From: Prevotella pectinovora
Lineage (GTDB): Bacteria; Bacteroidota; Bacteroidia; Bacteroidales; Bacteroidaceae
Length of the DNA stretch: 64,000 bases
Direction of reading: 5' to 3'
NCBI RefSeq assembly: GCF_000834015.1
Contig: NZ_JXQI01000062.1
Location: 62,001 to 126,000, forward strand
The translations under genes and the position numbers were made by a program. The notes beneath the pieces were generated by a model. That model was not told where the DNA came from and made no database searches. It saw nothing but the letters and a program-made list of their open reading frames with translations. Shown piece after piece: positions 18,501 through 25,463 of this stretch (within the stretch, counting starts at the first letter, position 1; every line of letters begins with the position of its first letter).

Positions 18501-19911
18501 CGATGTCAATGTCTTTGTATGTATATTTGTTGTATTCAAAGTCTGAAATTCGACCTCTGACTTTGGTATCAGTTATTTTGTTGTTGTGGATGCGGGCTTC
18601 GCCGTGCAGGTTTGCGCTTATATTCCCGAATTTATTGTCTGCCAATAGTTCATTCAGATTGATGCGGCCGGCTGAAATTTCAGCAGCTAGTTTCGTTGCC
18701 CTTTTCTGGATAGCAAACTGAATATTTCCTAGATTCGTGTTTACATTTCCGCATGCACTGATGTTGTCATTGTTAGTTTCACATGTTGCAGCGGCGGTAA
18801 TTGCTTTAAGTTTTGTCAATGGGGTGGGGATATCTATTCTGGCAGTTCTTGCAGCTTTGAAAACCAATGCCAAATAACTCTCGTTTACAGACAGCTGGCT
18901 TATCTTTGCTTTCCATGTCTTGCAGCCGTCGAAAGGAGTAAACATGCCATTGGCATTAAACTTGAATGCTGTGTCTTGTGAATATAATGACAGTCTGCTG
19001 ACTTTTGCTTTGCCGTCGGTGTAAGAGAAATCTGCAACTAAGTTTAACTTGTAGGAAAGATCATTCAGCTCTGGCACGATGAAGGCAAAGTCGGAAAGCG
19101 TTATATTGTTTCCAATGATGTTTCCTTTGCCTTTAATGGTATTGCCGACAATGCTACCGCCATCTGTTCTATAGGTGGCGGTAATGGAGTCTGAATAAAT
19201 TGTACTGTGGGGCAGGCATAGTCTGAAATTCTTGACAGATGCCTTTTGGGGAGTTACAAGAGCACTGAATGTCAGTTTGCCTATGTTGAGGCCGGATTGC
19301 TCTTTGAACGATAGCTTCTTGACTATGGCGTTGGCCATATCGTTTGTGATGTGTCTTATTATTATGTGTGAGCTGATGTCGGAAACATTGATATGGTAGG
19401 GAGATAGTTTATTCGAAGTGTTCGGCATATCCCATTGGTCATATTGTATCGCTCCGTTTCTTATGATGAAAGAGTTAATTCTCAAATCAAGTTCGCTTTC
19501 CTCTTTTTTATCAGAAGAAAGTGAATCAATTACGAATTGGAAATTTGGTTGTGAATATTTGTCTTTCTTGTATAATTTTGCTCTCAATCCGAATATTTGA
19601 GCCGATGAGATAGAGATATTTCCTTTGGCTAGTTCCAGAATGTCTATACTGATAGATACGCGGGAGGCGTGCAACATGTCTTTGTTGCTTTTGTCTAGCA
19701 TGTTGAAGTCGTCAATAATGACCCTGTTGAGGAAACCTAAATTTATGTTGCTTATGGTTATTTCTGTGCCAAAAGTTTTTCTCAAGATTTTTGCCACATA
19801 AGCTCCTGTATATGCCTGTACTGACGGTATGTGAAGCAGTATTGACAATGCTATGTAAATGGACATGACGGTCCAAATTATAGTCGTGGTTATGTGGCGT
19901 AGTCTTTTCAC
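15505..19911 (-). CDS. tamB: Translocation and assembly module protein TamB (DUF490 family)
   Basis: A very large (1468 residues) inner-membrane-anchored periplasmic protein that bridges to the outer membrane and is implicated in lipid transport and outer-membrane protein assembly. One N-terminal helix (about 8-28) is followed by the AsmA-like opening IPSVQAYTGAYVAKILRKTF and FLNRVIIDDF. A long beta-rich groove follows. The C-terminal DUF490 domain is recognisable from YPVNGVSLADLRIGNSF, FDFDMPTVNNDAKQMV and QQVVYLLAIGRFY, then the fully beta end. The outer-membrane partner TamL is encoded at 27799-30021. The 3' end overlaps the convergent GtrB-like gene by 11 bp, so neither has a separate terminator. 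Confidence 0.93.
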   Translation of the reverse strand: MKRLRHITTTIIWTVMSIYIALSILLHIPSVQAYTGAYVAKILRKTFGTEITISNINLGFLNRVIIDDFNMLDKSNKDMLHASRVSISIDILELAKGNISISSAQIFGLRAKLYKKDKYSQPNFQFVIDSLSSDKKEESELDLRINSFIIRNGAIQYDQWDMPNTSNKLSPYHINVSDISSHIIIRHITNDMANAIVKKLSFKEQSGLNIGKLTFSALVTPQKASVKNFRLCLPHSTIYSDSITATYRTDGGSIVGNTIKGKGNIIGNNITLSDFAFIVPELNDLSYKLNLVADFSYTDGKAKVSRLSLYSQDTAFKFNANGMFTPFDGCKTWKAKISQLSVNESYLALVFKAARTARIDIPTPLTKLKAITAAATCETNNDNISACGNVNTNLGNIQFAIQKRATKLAAEISAGRINLNELLADNKFGNISANLHGEARIHNNKITDTKVRGRISDFEYNKYTYKDIDIDGAYNGTDINGRLNVNDENCHLSLIGSIKNFMKSPISDISMDLKNINPQRLNITNKWGDARFSTQINICATGKSLYDLTGKLQLKGFSMQSPTENYSLNELTADINKGDIDIKSDIGEIEIRGKYQFSTIGQSMLSIIKKQLPTAPGIERNKVYCADNNFSLKANIYDTKWIHAILGIPYTSNEPIHIKANINDMKKEINADVTMPGFTYAGESFKNAKLNVKTVNDSLIAECNIKKIEDKGKSILLNVKASAIDNKLNSHIDMAYNSPLNIRGTIETETSFYNDANNEKSAYINIKPSTLSLNDTIWHISPSSIIYNKDKIQVNHFAIGRDRQFIKIYGKATSSADDSLRVDLQNVDVNYILNLVNFHSVTFGGQASGTAYLKSIMQDPDAWVDLTVDNFKFQDGRMGKLFANVKWNKHDKQIDIDAHADDDNNVKTIIKGYVSPEKNYIDLGITAHNTNIEFLKSFCGSFMNKIDAHANGFAQVFGDLSEVNLQGLLVADGTIGISPLNTVYRLKNDTIRMVPDEIIFKGDTVTDRHGNVATVTGALHHKHLTRLTFDLGIHANEFLCYDFNDYGNNSFYGTVYGTGDCNITGRPHSIVFDIDMTPNKGSFIEYNAASPDAITDSNFLRWVSHETPKVENNTEDYYYHATKKDEDEKDLNDASDMFINFNVAATPDFTLRVLMDKATGDKISLNGNGALKATYFNKGSFDMYGTYVIDHGSYNLTIQNIIKKDFRFQQGSNIVFGGNPFNSQLNLKAIYPVNGVSLADLRIGNSFSSNNVKVDCIMNIGGTPETIKVDFDFDMPTVNNDAKQMVRSLINSEEEMNQQVVYLLAIGRFYTDSKNNSKQEDAQQSQTSLAMQSLLSGTISQQVNNILGTLIKNNNWNFGTNISTGTEGFNNAEYEGLLSGSLFSNRLLINGQFGYRDNPNTTSSFIGDFDVKYLLTPNGSVAIKVYNQTNDRYFTKSSLNTQGLGIILKKDFKTWWDLFKTKKKIVKR

Positions 19912-20006
19912 CTTATATTCTAATTTGTTTGCTTTATGATAACTGTCTGTAGAACCTTTGTTTGCTTATCCTTTTTTAGTTGGTTCTTGACTGTACTATA
20001 ATTTAA

Positions 20007-20041
20007 AAGAAGCGCCGACGTATTTATGCGTGGCGCTTCTT
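20007..20041 (-). terminator. Terminator after the small protein and DUF4270 genes
   Basis: AAGAAGCGCC (20007-20016) and GGCGCTTCTT (20032-20041) form a 10-bp stem with an inner ACG/CGT extension. On the minus strand it is followed by TTTTAAATT. This separates the upstream cluster from tamB. Confidence 0.72.
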
Positions 20042-20046
20042 GAGTG

Positions 20047-20178
20047 TTACAAAGCTTCATCTTCAGGCTTTTCAATCCTGTTGTGACCTTTCAGCTTGAT
20101 ATGCTTTTTCCGCGCTATCCATTTAGCTTTCTTCTTTTCATAATCAAGCATGTGTCGTTCCAAGAAATTGTCTGCCAT
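20047..20178 (-). CDS. Small basic protein, 43 residues
   Basis: An ATG at 20176-20178 opens a 43-codon frame ending TAA at 20047-20049. The product starts MADNFLERHMLDYEKKKAKW and continues with IARKKHIKLKGHNRIEKPEDEAL. It is highly charged and helical-looking, with no signal or membrane segment. It begins 15 bases after the DUF4270 stop, is followed at once by a strong terminator hairpin, and keeps a clean protein-like composition, so I take it as a real co-transcribed gene. I recall very similar tiny proteins in other Bacteroidales genomes, sometimes mislabelled as dehydrogenases, but cannot give a function. Confidence 0.65.
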   Translation of the reverse strand: MADNFLERHMLDYEKKKAKWIARKKHIKLKGHNRIEKPEDEAL

Positions 20179-20193
20179 TTGTATTGATGTATA

Positions 20194-21774
20194 TTATTTC
20201 TGGAATTTACTGTATACTACGTCTATTGTAATATTGGCGTCACCTGTCATAGAGCCTTTCACAAACTTCGATGCCGTAAGGCTCATGTCGTTTGTCACTT
20301 TTACGAGCTTCGTCGTTTGTCCCGTTGTGACATAAGTCGTTTCTACAGGTATGACAAGTACCTTGTTCCATGTAGGGTGTTTTTTCTCCCACATAGTCTT
20401 GGCATCTGCGCTCGACATTCCTTTTCCTTCATATTCCTTGATGCCTTCAGAGCGTTTCCTGCTCATGTAAGCAATCAGGTTTGCCACATTGTGGAAGGTA
20501 TATGAGTTTTGTTTAGCCAATGACGACTGGTCGCTTGTTGCGAAGACGGCGGTGTATGTCTGTACATTGTCCGGTATCTTTCCTTCTTCGAAGAAACTTG
20601 TGCGCATATCGTTAGGTATGAGGAGAAGGGTGGTGGGGATGTCCAGATTGTATTTCTCGTGCTTCGTGTTGTTTATCCTCGTAAGGGAAATGCGCGCAGA
20701 ATTGATTGTGTCGTTCTCGTGGCCGTTTAGAATCTCGTCCACAGGAATTGTCAGTTCGGTAAATATTCCCGCAGGTGACTTGATGTAAGTGATGTCGTTC
20801 TTGTTTCCTTCCTCAACCATCTTGTCTATGGCGGCATTGTCGTTGGAAATACGTGTCGACTGTATTACTTCTTCTGTACCTGCGAATGTAGTCACGACAT
20901 TTACAGTTGTGTCTTTTTTCTCACCGTTGGTGGTCTTCTCATACTTGTATTTATAATATACAAGCATCTGGCTCATATTTATATAAGCCATTGAGCCAAG
21001 TCCATCTGATGATTTGAAATAGAAACCGGGACAGATGTTGTGGATGAAGCTGTATGAATCTTTGAAGAGCTTGGGATTACTATAGTATTTTTGCATTATA
21101 TAAGTACCATAGTTATAGTATCCTTTTTTCTCCTTATCCTTGTATGCAGCCTTTTCTTCTATCAAGTTGCCATTTTCGTCGAGTTCTGAATTCGGCAGAT
21201 TGATCTTGATTTTCTTTGGTACGGTGTCTGATGCCAAATCATATAAGGTATAAGTCTTGTTGACGTTGACTCTTCCCTCATCTGTGCGACAATAATTATC
21301 GTCAGACTTCAATGGGTTGAAGTCTGAATAATATTTCTTGTTTTCCTCCATTGGCTTTGACAACTCTAGCATATTGAGTTTCATGGTAGACAGAGAGTCG
21401 CCATAATACTTGTCGTAATATAGGTAGATCACGCACGAGTCTGCTATTATTGAGCCGTCTTTGAGTCTGCTTACTATTGATTTTTCTGCAGGCAGTTGTG
21501 TTCCTTCAAGAGTATAGAATTGTGTCAGGAAGTCTCCTTTCACGAATGCTCCTGTTTCAGGGTCTTTCACTTTTCCCAAATATCCAGTGGCTGATCTTGA
21601 ATATACAGAGTCAGCCTTCACGGATTTTGAACTTATAGGGAAAGATCTTGCGGTGACATTGATGTTGTCGAGGTCGTCGATGATGCTTCCTCCGATGTTG
21701 TCAGTATTGTCATCACAAGAGCATAGACAAGAAAATATTAATGCGAGGCTTAGAAATACCTGTTTTGCTTTCAT
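20194..21774 (-). CDS. DUF4270 family lipoprotein
   Basis: A 526-residue Bacteroidetes-specific secreted lipoprotein of unknown role. The signal MKAKQVFLSLALIFSCLCSC ends in a lipobox Cys at about 20, followed by the family opening DDNTDNIGGSIIDDLDNINV. The body has the repeated pattern seen in the family: YSRSATGYLGKVKDPETGAF (about 57-76), then TIPVDEILNG and the closing SLTASKFVKGSMTGD near the C-terminus. It lies 32 bases downstream of the glycogen-synthase-like gene and 15 bases upstream of the 43-residue protein. That gene order is common in the order Bacteroidales and suggests one transcript. Confidence 0.88.
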   Translation of the reverse strand: MKAKQVFLSLALIFSCLCSCDDNTDNIGGSIIDDLDNINVTARSFPISSKSVKADSVYSRSATGYLGKVKDPETGAFVKGDFLTQFYTLEGTQLPAEKSIVSRLKDGSIIADSCVIYLYYDKYYGDSLSTMKLNMLELSKPMEENKKYYSDFNPLKSDDNYCRTDEGRVNVNKTYTLYDLASDTVPKKIKINLPNSELDENGNLIEEKAAYKDKEKKGYYNYGTYIMQKYYSNPKLFKDSYSFIHNICPGFYFKSSDGLGSMAYINMSQMLVYYKYKYEKTTNGEKKDTTVNVVTTFAGTEEVIQSTRISNDNAAIDKMVEEGNKNDITYIKSPAGIFTELTIPVDEILNGHENDTINSARISLTRINNTKHEKYNLDIPTTLLLIPNDMRTSFFEEGKIPDNVQTYTAVFATSDQSSLAKQNSYTFHNVANLIAYMSRKRSEGIKEYEGKGMSSADAKTMWEKKHPTWNKVLVIPVETTYVTTGQTTKLVKVTNDMSLTASKFVKGSMTGDANITIDVVYSKFQK

Positions 21775-21806
21775 GAAATGTATTTGTTTTTCTGTGTTTA
21801 TGGAAT

Positions 21807-22622
21807 TTACTCCAAGATGCTGTCGTAGAAATTGTCGTATGCGTCAACGTCTAATTCTGTTGCGGCAGCCTGAGACATGAATGGAATACCCTTCGATTTT
21901 GTATATTCAACAAGTTGTTGGTTGACGCCAGGACCTGCCTCTATGACACCGTCGGAATAGTCTATGGCCAATTTTTCGAATTCTGTGAAGTCGAATTTCT
22001 CATTGTAGTTCTTCAGTATGTCGCTATGGGCATCCTTGAATTCAAGACATTGTCCAAATGTTTTCTCAATGTCCTTCTTCAAACCGTTTCCGAAGAGGGA
22101 TGTGATGATCTTGGTGTTTGCGAACGAAGGCTCGTCCTTGTATGCGGTTTTCACATAATAGGGTACAATGTTGCCTATCCACCCCTGGCAATGGATGATG
22201 TCAGGGGTCCAATGCAGCTTCTTTATTGTCTCCAGTACGCCTCTTGCGAAGAATATTGAACGTTCGCCGTTGTCTTCGTATTCTTCGCCGTTTTCATCGT
22301 TTGCCATGAGTCTCTTTGTGAAGTAGTCGTCGTTGTCGATGAAATATACCTGTATCCTTGTCGAAGGGATTGAAGCGACCTTGATTATCAGAGGGTGGTC
22401 AGTGTCATCAAAGATTATCATCATCCTTGAAAGACGAATCACTTCGTGTAGCTGGCCTCTCCTTTCGTTTATGTTTCCCCATTTGGGCATGAAGGTCCTG
22501 ATTTCATATCCTTTTTCAAGTATGGACTGAGGAAGCTCGCGGCCTATGTGGGACAATTCGCTGTCAGAAACGTAAGGCGTTATCTCTTGGTTGATAAATA
22601 GAATTTTTTTTGACTTCATCAT
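21807..22622 (-). CDS. Glycogen/starch synthase-like protein, N-terminal domain only
   Basis: A 271-residue protein matching the N-terminal Rossmann half of GT5 glycogen synthases: KKILFINQEITPYV (about 4-17), then VYFIDNDDYFTKR and PDIIHCQGWIGNIVPYYVK (about 140-158). Full synthases are near 480 residues with a second GT-B domain that is absent here. The donor-site KTGGL loop expected after the first strand is replaced by SDSELSHIGRELPQ, so normal synthase activity is unlikely. The protein is intact and closely spaced in its operon, so it is a maintained shortened form rather than a fresh pseudogene. It is divergent from panC, an arrangement I recall in other Bacteroidales. A Met one codon downstream could also be the start. 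Confidence 0.8.
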   Translation of the reverse strand: MMKSKKILFINQEITPYVSDSELSHIGRELPQSILEKGYEIRTFMPKWGNINERRGQLHEVIRLSRMMIIFDDTDHPLIIKVASIPSTRIQVYFIDNDDYFTKRLMANDENGEEYEDNGERSIFFARGVLETIKKLHWTPDIIHCQGWIGNIVPYYVKTAYKDEPSFANTKIITSLFGNGLKKDIEKTFGQCLEFKDAHSDILKNYNEKFDFTEFEKLAIDYSDGVIEAGPGVNQQLVEYTKSKGIPFMSQAAATELDVDAYDNFYDSILE

Positions 22623-22641
22623 TGTTTTTCTTTAATCTTTG

Positions 22642-22649
22642 CAAAGATA
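22642..22649 (-). promoter_or_regulatory. -7 element before the glycogen-synthase-like gene
   Basis: The complement reads TATCTTTG, an exact TAnnTTTG, 20 bases before the start at 22622. It would head the cluster glycogen synthase-like, DUF4270 and 43-residue protein. The -33 region is weak. Confidence 0.5.
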
Positions 22650-22836
22650 CGAAAAAAAACTTACTTGGTGCCTTGCTTCTCGCAAAATTGCTCAAAACTC
22701 ATTGCTAATTGGCTTTTTTTTAAACATATTCTTTCTTGTTTAAGAAAAATGTTGTTATTTTGCACCGATTTTTCATTCGCAGTCGGTCTCTTTCGGGTGA
22801 TTGGCATTTTTGGAAAAGGTTTATAAATATAATATA

Positions 22837-23691
22837 ATGAAAGTTTTTAGTAAGATAGCAGACCTCCAGAACGAGTTGTTCGAAGCTCGTAAGAATAAAA
22901 AAACAGTAGGTCTTGTTCCCACGATGGGAGCTCTTCATGCAGGACATGCGTCTTTGGTTAAAAGAAGCGTTTCGGACAATGACGTTACAGTAGTGTCGGT
23001 ATTTGTCAATCCGACGCAGTTCAATGATAAAACCGACCTGAATACTTATCCGCGTACACTTGATGAGGATTGTAAGTTGTTGGAATCCGTAGGGGCTGAT
23101 TGTGTGTTTGCTCCTTCTGTAGAAGAAGTTTATCCATCGCCTGATACGAGAAGCTTTGAATTTCCACCAGTGACAACGGTTATGGAAGGCGCTCACAGAC
23201 CAGGACATTTCAACGGAGTATGCCAGGTCGTAAGCCGGTTGTTTTACATCGTACGTCCAGACAAGGCTTATTTCGGAGAAAAGGATTGGCAGCAAATTGC
23301 AGTAATCAAGGCGTTGGTGAAATATCTAGGTCTGAAGTTGAATATTGTTGAATGTCCTATTGTCAGAGAAGAGGACGGATTGGCAAAGTCGTCTCGCAAC
23401 ACATTGTTGGCTTCAGATGAGCGTTCTGTTGCTCCCATGATATTCAAATATCTTAACGAGAGCGTGGATTATGCGAAGAAGCACACTTTGAAAGAAACCC
23501 ATGATTGGGTAGTGGACAGTATCAATGCCGTGGACGGATTAGAAGTGGAATACTTCTCTATTGTTGATGGCGATACATTGCAGGATGTAGAGAACTGGGA
23601 GGATTCTTCGGATACGGTAGGATGTATTACTGTGTATTGTGGAAAGAAGCCAGTCAGGCTTATAGATCATATAAAATATAACGCCAAATAA
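22837..23691 (+). CDS. panC: Pantothenate synthetase
   Basis: Joins pantoate and beta-alanine with ATP to make pantothenate in coenzyme A synthesis. The 284-residue product starts [14 protein letters not shown]. The nucleotidyl-transferase motif [13 protein letters not shown] is at about 28-40, then FVNPTQFN, and [20 protein letters not shown] (about 133-152). KSSRN (about 186-190) stands in the KMSKS-like position. The frame extends upstream to a TTG at 22801, but the ATG at 22837 gives the standard N-terminus. panD follows after 12 bases, so the last two pantothenate steps are co-transcribed. Confidence 0.95.
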   Translation: MKVFSKIADLQNELFEARKNKKTVGLVPTMGALHAGHASLVKRSVSDNDVTVVSVFVNPTQFNDKTDLNTYPRTLDEDCKLLESVGADCVFAPSVEEVYPSPDTRSFEFPPVTTVMEGAHRPGHFNGVCQVVSRLFYIVRPDKAYFGEKDWQQIAVIKALVKYLGLKLNIVECPIVREEDGLAKSSRNTLLASDERSVAPMIFKYLNESVDYAKKHTLKETHDWVVDSINAVDGLEVEYFSIVDGDTLQDVENWEDSSDTVGCITVYCGKKPVRLIDHIKYNAK

Positions 23692-23703
23692 AAGATATTT
23701 ATC

Positions 23704-24051
23704 ATGTTGATTGAAGTTTTGAAGAGCAAGCTGCATTGTGTTCAGGTTACAGAGGCAAATCTGAATTATATGGGTAGCATAACCATAGACGAGGACTTGA
23801 TGGATGCGGCTAATCTTATAGCTGGTGAAAAGGTTCAGATAGTAAACAACAATAACGGAGAACGTTTTGAAACATATATAATCAAGGGAGAGCGTGGCAG
23901 CGGATGTATTTGCCTTAATGGTGCAGCTGCAAGAAAATGTGTTGTAGGTGATACAGTTATAATAATTGCTTATGCACTTATGGACTTTGAAGAGGCCAAG
24001 TCTTATAATCCGGTTGTGGTTTTCCCTGTAGACAACAAGATACAGAAGTAA
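23704..24051 (+). CDS. panD: Aspartate 1-decarboxylase
   Basis: Makes beta-alanine from aspartate for pantothenate synthesis. The 115-residue proenzyme has the self-cleavage site YMGSITID, with Gly24-Ser25 giving the pyruvoyl cofactor. [14 protein letters not shown] precedes it, and the NGAAAR loop follows at about 73-78. Length and motifs are normal. It is directly downstream of panC, which uses its product, and is followed by a 13-bp hairpin. Confidence 0.96.
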   Translation: MLIEVLKSKLHCVQVTEANLNYMGSITIDEDLMDAANLIAGEKVQIVNNNNGERFETYIIKGERGSGCICLNGAAARKCVVGDTVIIIAYALMDFEEAKSYNPVVVFPVDNKIQK

Positions 24052-24073
24052 TTCATCTTTGCATGTCATATCA

Positions 24074-24111
24074 TTGAAGCAGCGTATGGTCTTGGCATTA
24101 CGCTGCTTCAA
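24074..24111. terminator. Hairpin between convergent panD and hemW
   Basis: TTGAAGCAGCGTA (24074-24086) is perfectly complementary to TACGCTGCTTCAA (24099-24111), with a 12-nt loop. No T-run follows on either side, so termination is inferred from position and stem strength. Confidence 0.6.
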
Positions 24112-24164
24112 TGTATCTACGCAAATCGTTTGAAGTGAAGATTATGCTTCCGGTTTCTTGTTTC

Positions 24165-25289
24165 CTATACGTGCATCAAGTCGCTGATAATGCTGTCGCT
24201 CACAAACAGTCCCTTCCTTGTCAGATGTAGGTGGCTGCCTTCGAGTGTCATCAATCCATTTTCGATATGTGGGGCAGCTTCTTTGTACAGGAAGGCAAGA
24301 TAGTCTTCGCCAAAATTTTTCTTTATGCCGATCATGTCAATTCCTTCGCATGTGCGTAGTCTTGTCATGACCACGTCGTCAAATCTTGAGTCCTTGGTTA
24401 GAAATTCAGTTTCGGCAGGAATCGTTTTTTTACTGATAGATTCCATGTAGGACGATATGTCGTCAATGTTCCATTGTCTTGACATTCGGTTGAAAGAATG
24501 TGCAGAAGCTCCGATGCCCAGGTATGGGATGTCATTCCAATAGTTGCTGTTGTGTCTAGACCGGTAACCGCTTTTTGCAAAGTTGCTTATCTCGTAATGT
24601 TCGTATCCGGCAGCAACAAGTTTGTCTATAAGTATGTTGTACATGGCAAGATACGTTTCCTCGTCGCATTCCTTTATCCTGTTCTCAAGAAGAAGTTTTG
24701 TCATTGCAGTCCCCTCTTCATACATCAGACTATAAGCAGAGATGTGCTCAATCTCCAGGTTGAGGGCGCTTTCAATGTCTGTCCTCCATGTTTGTATGCT
24801 TTCTTGTGGAAATCCGAACATTAGGTCAATGCTGATGTTCGACACGTCAGCCTTTCTCAGCCTTTCCACCGCCGATATGATTTGTGACGCATTGTGCCTT
24901 CTCCTTATGAAGGATAGAATATCGTCAGAAAAAGACTGTGCTCCCATACTGACCCTATTGATGGGAGAACTTTTTATATAATCGGCAAGAGATTCCGTGA
25001 TGTCGTCTGGGTTGCATTCAAAAGTCGCTTCTATGGAGTCTTCCACCTTATTATATTTATATATGGCATCGAAAATCCTGTCAATGTCAGTTTGGCAGAG
25101 CTGTGAAGGCGTGCCACCTCCAAGGTATATCGTGGAGATTCTGTCGTCCAGATAATCCCTTCTCAACCTTAATTCTTCGCAAAGGCTGTCTACGTAACGT
25201 GAACGAAGTTCTTCGTGAGTTGTTGAATAGAAGCCGCAATAGATGCAACGGCTCTTGCAAAATGGGATGTGAACGTATAATCCTGACAT
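24165..25289 (-). CDS. hemW: HemW-like radical SAM haem chaperone
   Basis: A coproporphyrinogen-dehydrogenase relative that binds haem and is thought to insert it into respiratory enzymes. The 374-residue product starts MSGLYVHIPF, followed at once by the radical SAM cluster site C11-x3-C15-x2-C18 (CKSRCIYCGF). IYLGGGTPSQL (about 54-64), NPDDI, RVSMGAQSF (about 112-120) and YEISNFAKSGYRSRHN (about 218-233) are family motifs. True HemN enzymes have an extra Cys after the cluster and a longer N-terminus; this has the HemW form. It is divergent from the EF-G paralogue. Confidence 0.9.
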   Translation of the reverse strand: MSGLYVHIPFCKSRCIYCGFYSTTHEELRSRYVDSLCEELRLRRDYLDDRISTIYLGGGTPSQLCQTDIDRIFDAIYKYNKVEDSIEATFECNPDDITESLADYIKSSPINRVSMGAQSFSDDILSFIRRRHNASQIISAVERLRKADVSNISIDLMFGFPQESIQTWRTDIESALNLEIEHISAYSLMYEEGTAMTKLLLENRIKECDEETYLAMYNILIDKLVAAGYEHYEISNFAKSGYRSRHNSNYWNDIPYLGIGASAHSFNRMSRQWNIDDISSYMESISKKTIPAETEFLTKDSRFDDVVMTRLRTCEGIDMIGIKKNFGEDYLAFLYKEAAPHIENGLMTLEGSHLHLTRKGLFVSDSIISDLMHV

Positions 25290-25309
25290 AATTTGTAATT
25301 TTTGTATTG

Positions 25310-25317
25310 CAAAAGTA
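25310..25317 (-). promoter_or_regulatory. -7 element of the hemW promoter
   Basis: The complement reads TACTTTTG, an exact TAnnTTTG, 21 bases before the hemW start. The -33 region has only a weak TGT. Confidence 0.5.
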
Positions 25318-25357
25318 CTAATATGTTTTAAAAAACAGGATTTATTGTAGCAAATAT

Positions 25358-25388
25358 TTTGTAAAATGGAGAAAATATGATAACTTAG
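25358..25388 (+). promoter_or_regulatory. Promoter of the EF-G paralogue
   Basis: TTTG at 25358-25361, exactly 19 nt, then TAACTTAG at 25381-25388 (one mismatch to TAnnTTTG). It predicts a leader of about 70 nt before the ATG at 25464. Confidence 0.55.
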
Positions 25389-25463
25389 TTGCCGTTAAAT
25401 CTAATTAAGTCGCCACAAGAACATAAAAGCACTTGGAACGACAAACCTAAAATCTATAATAAC

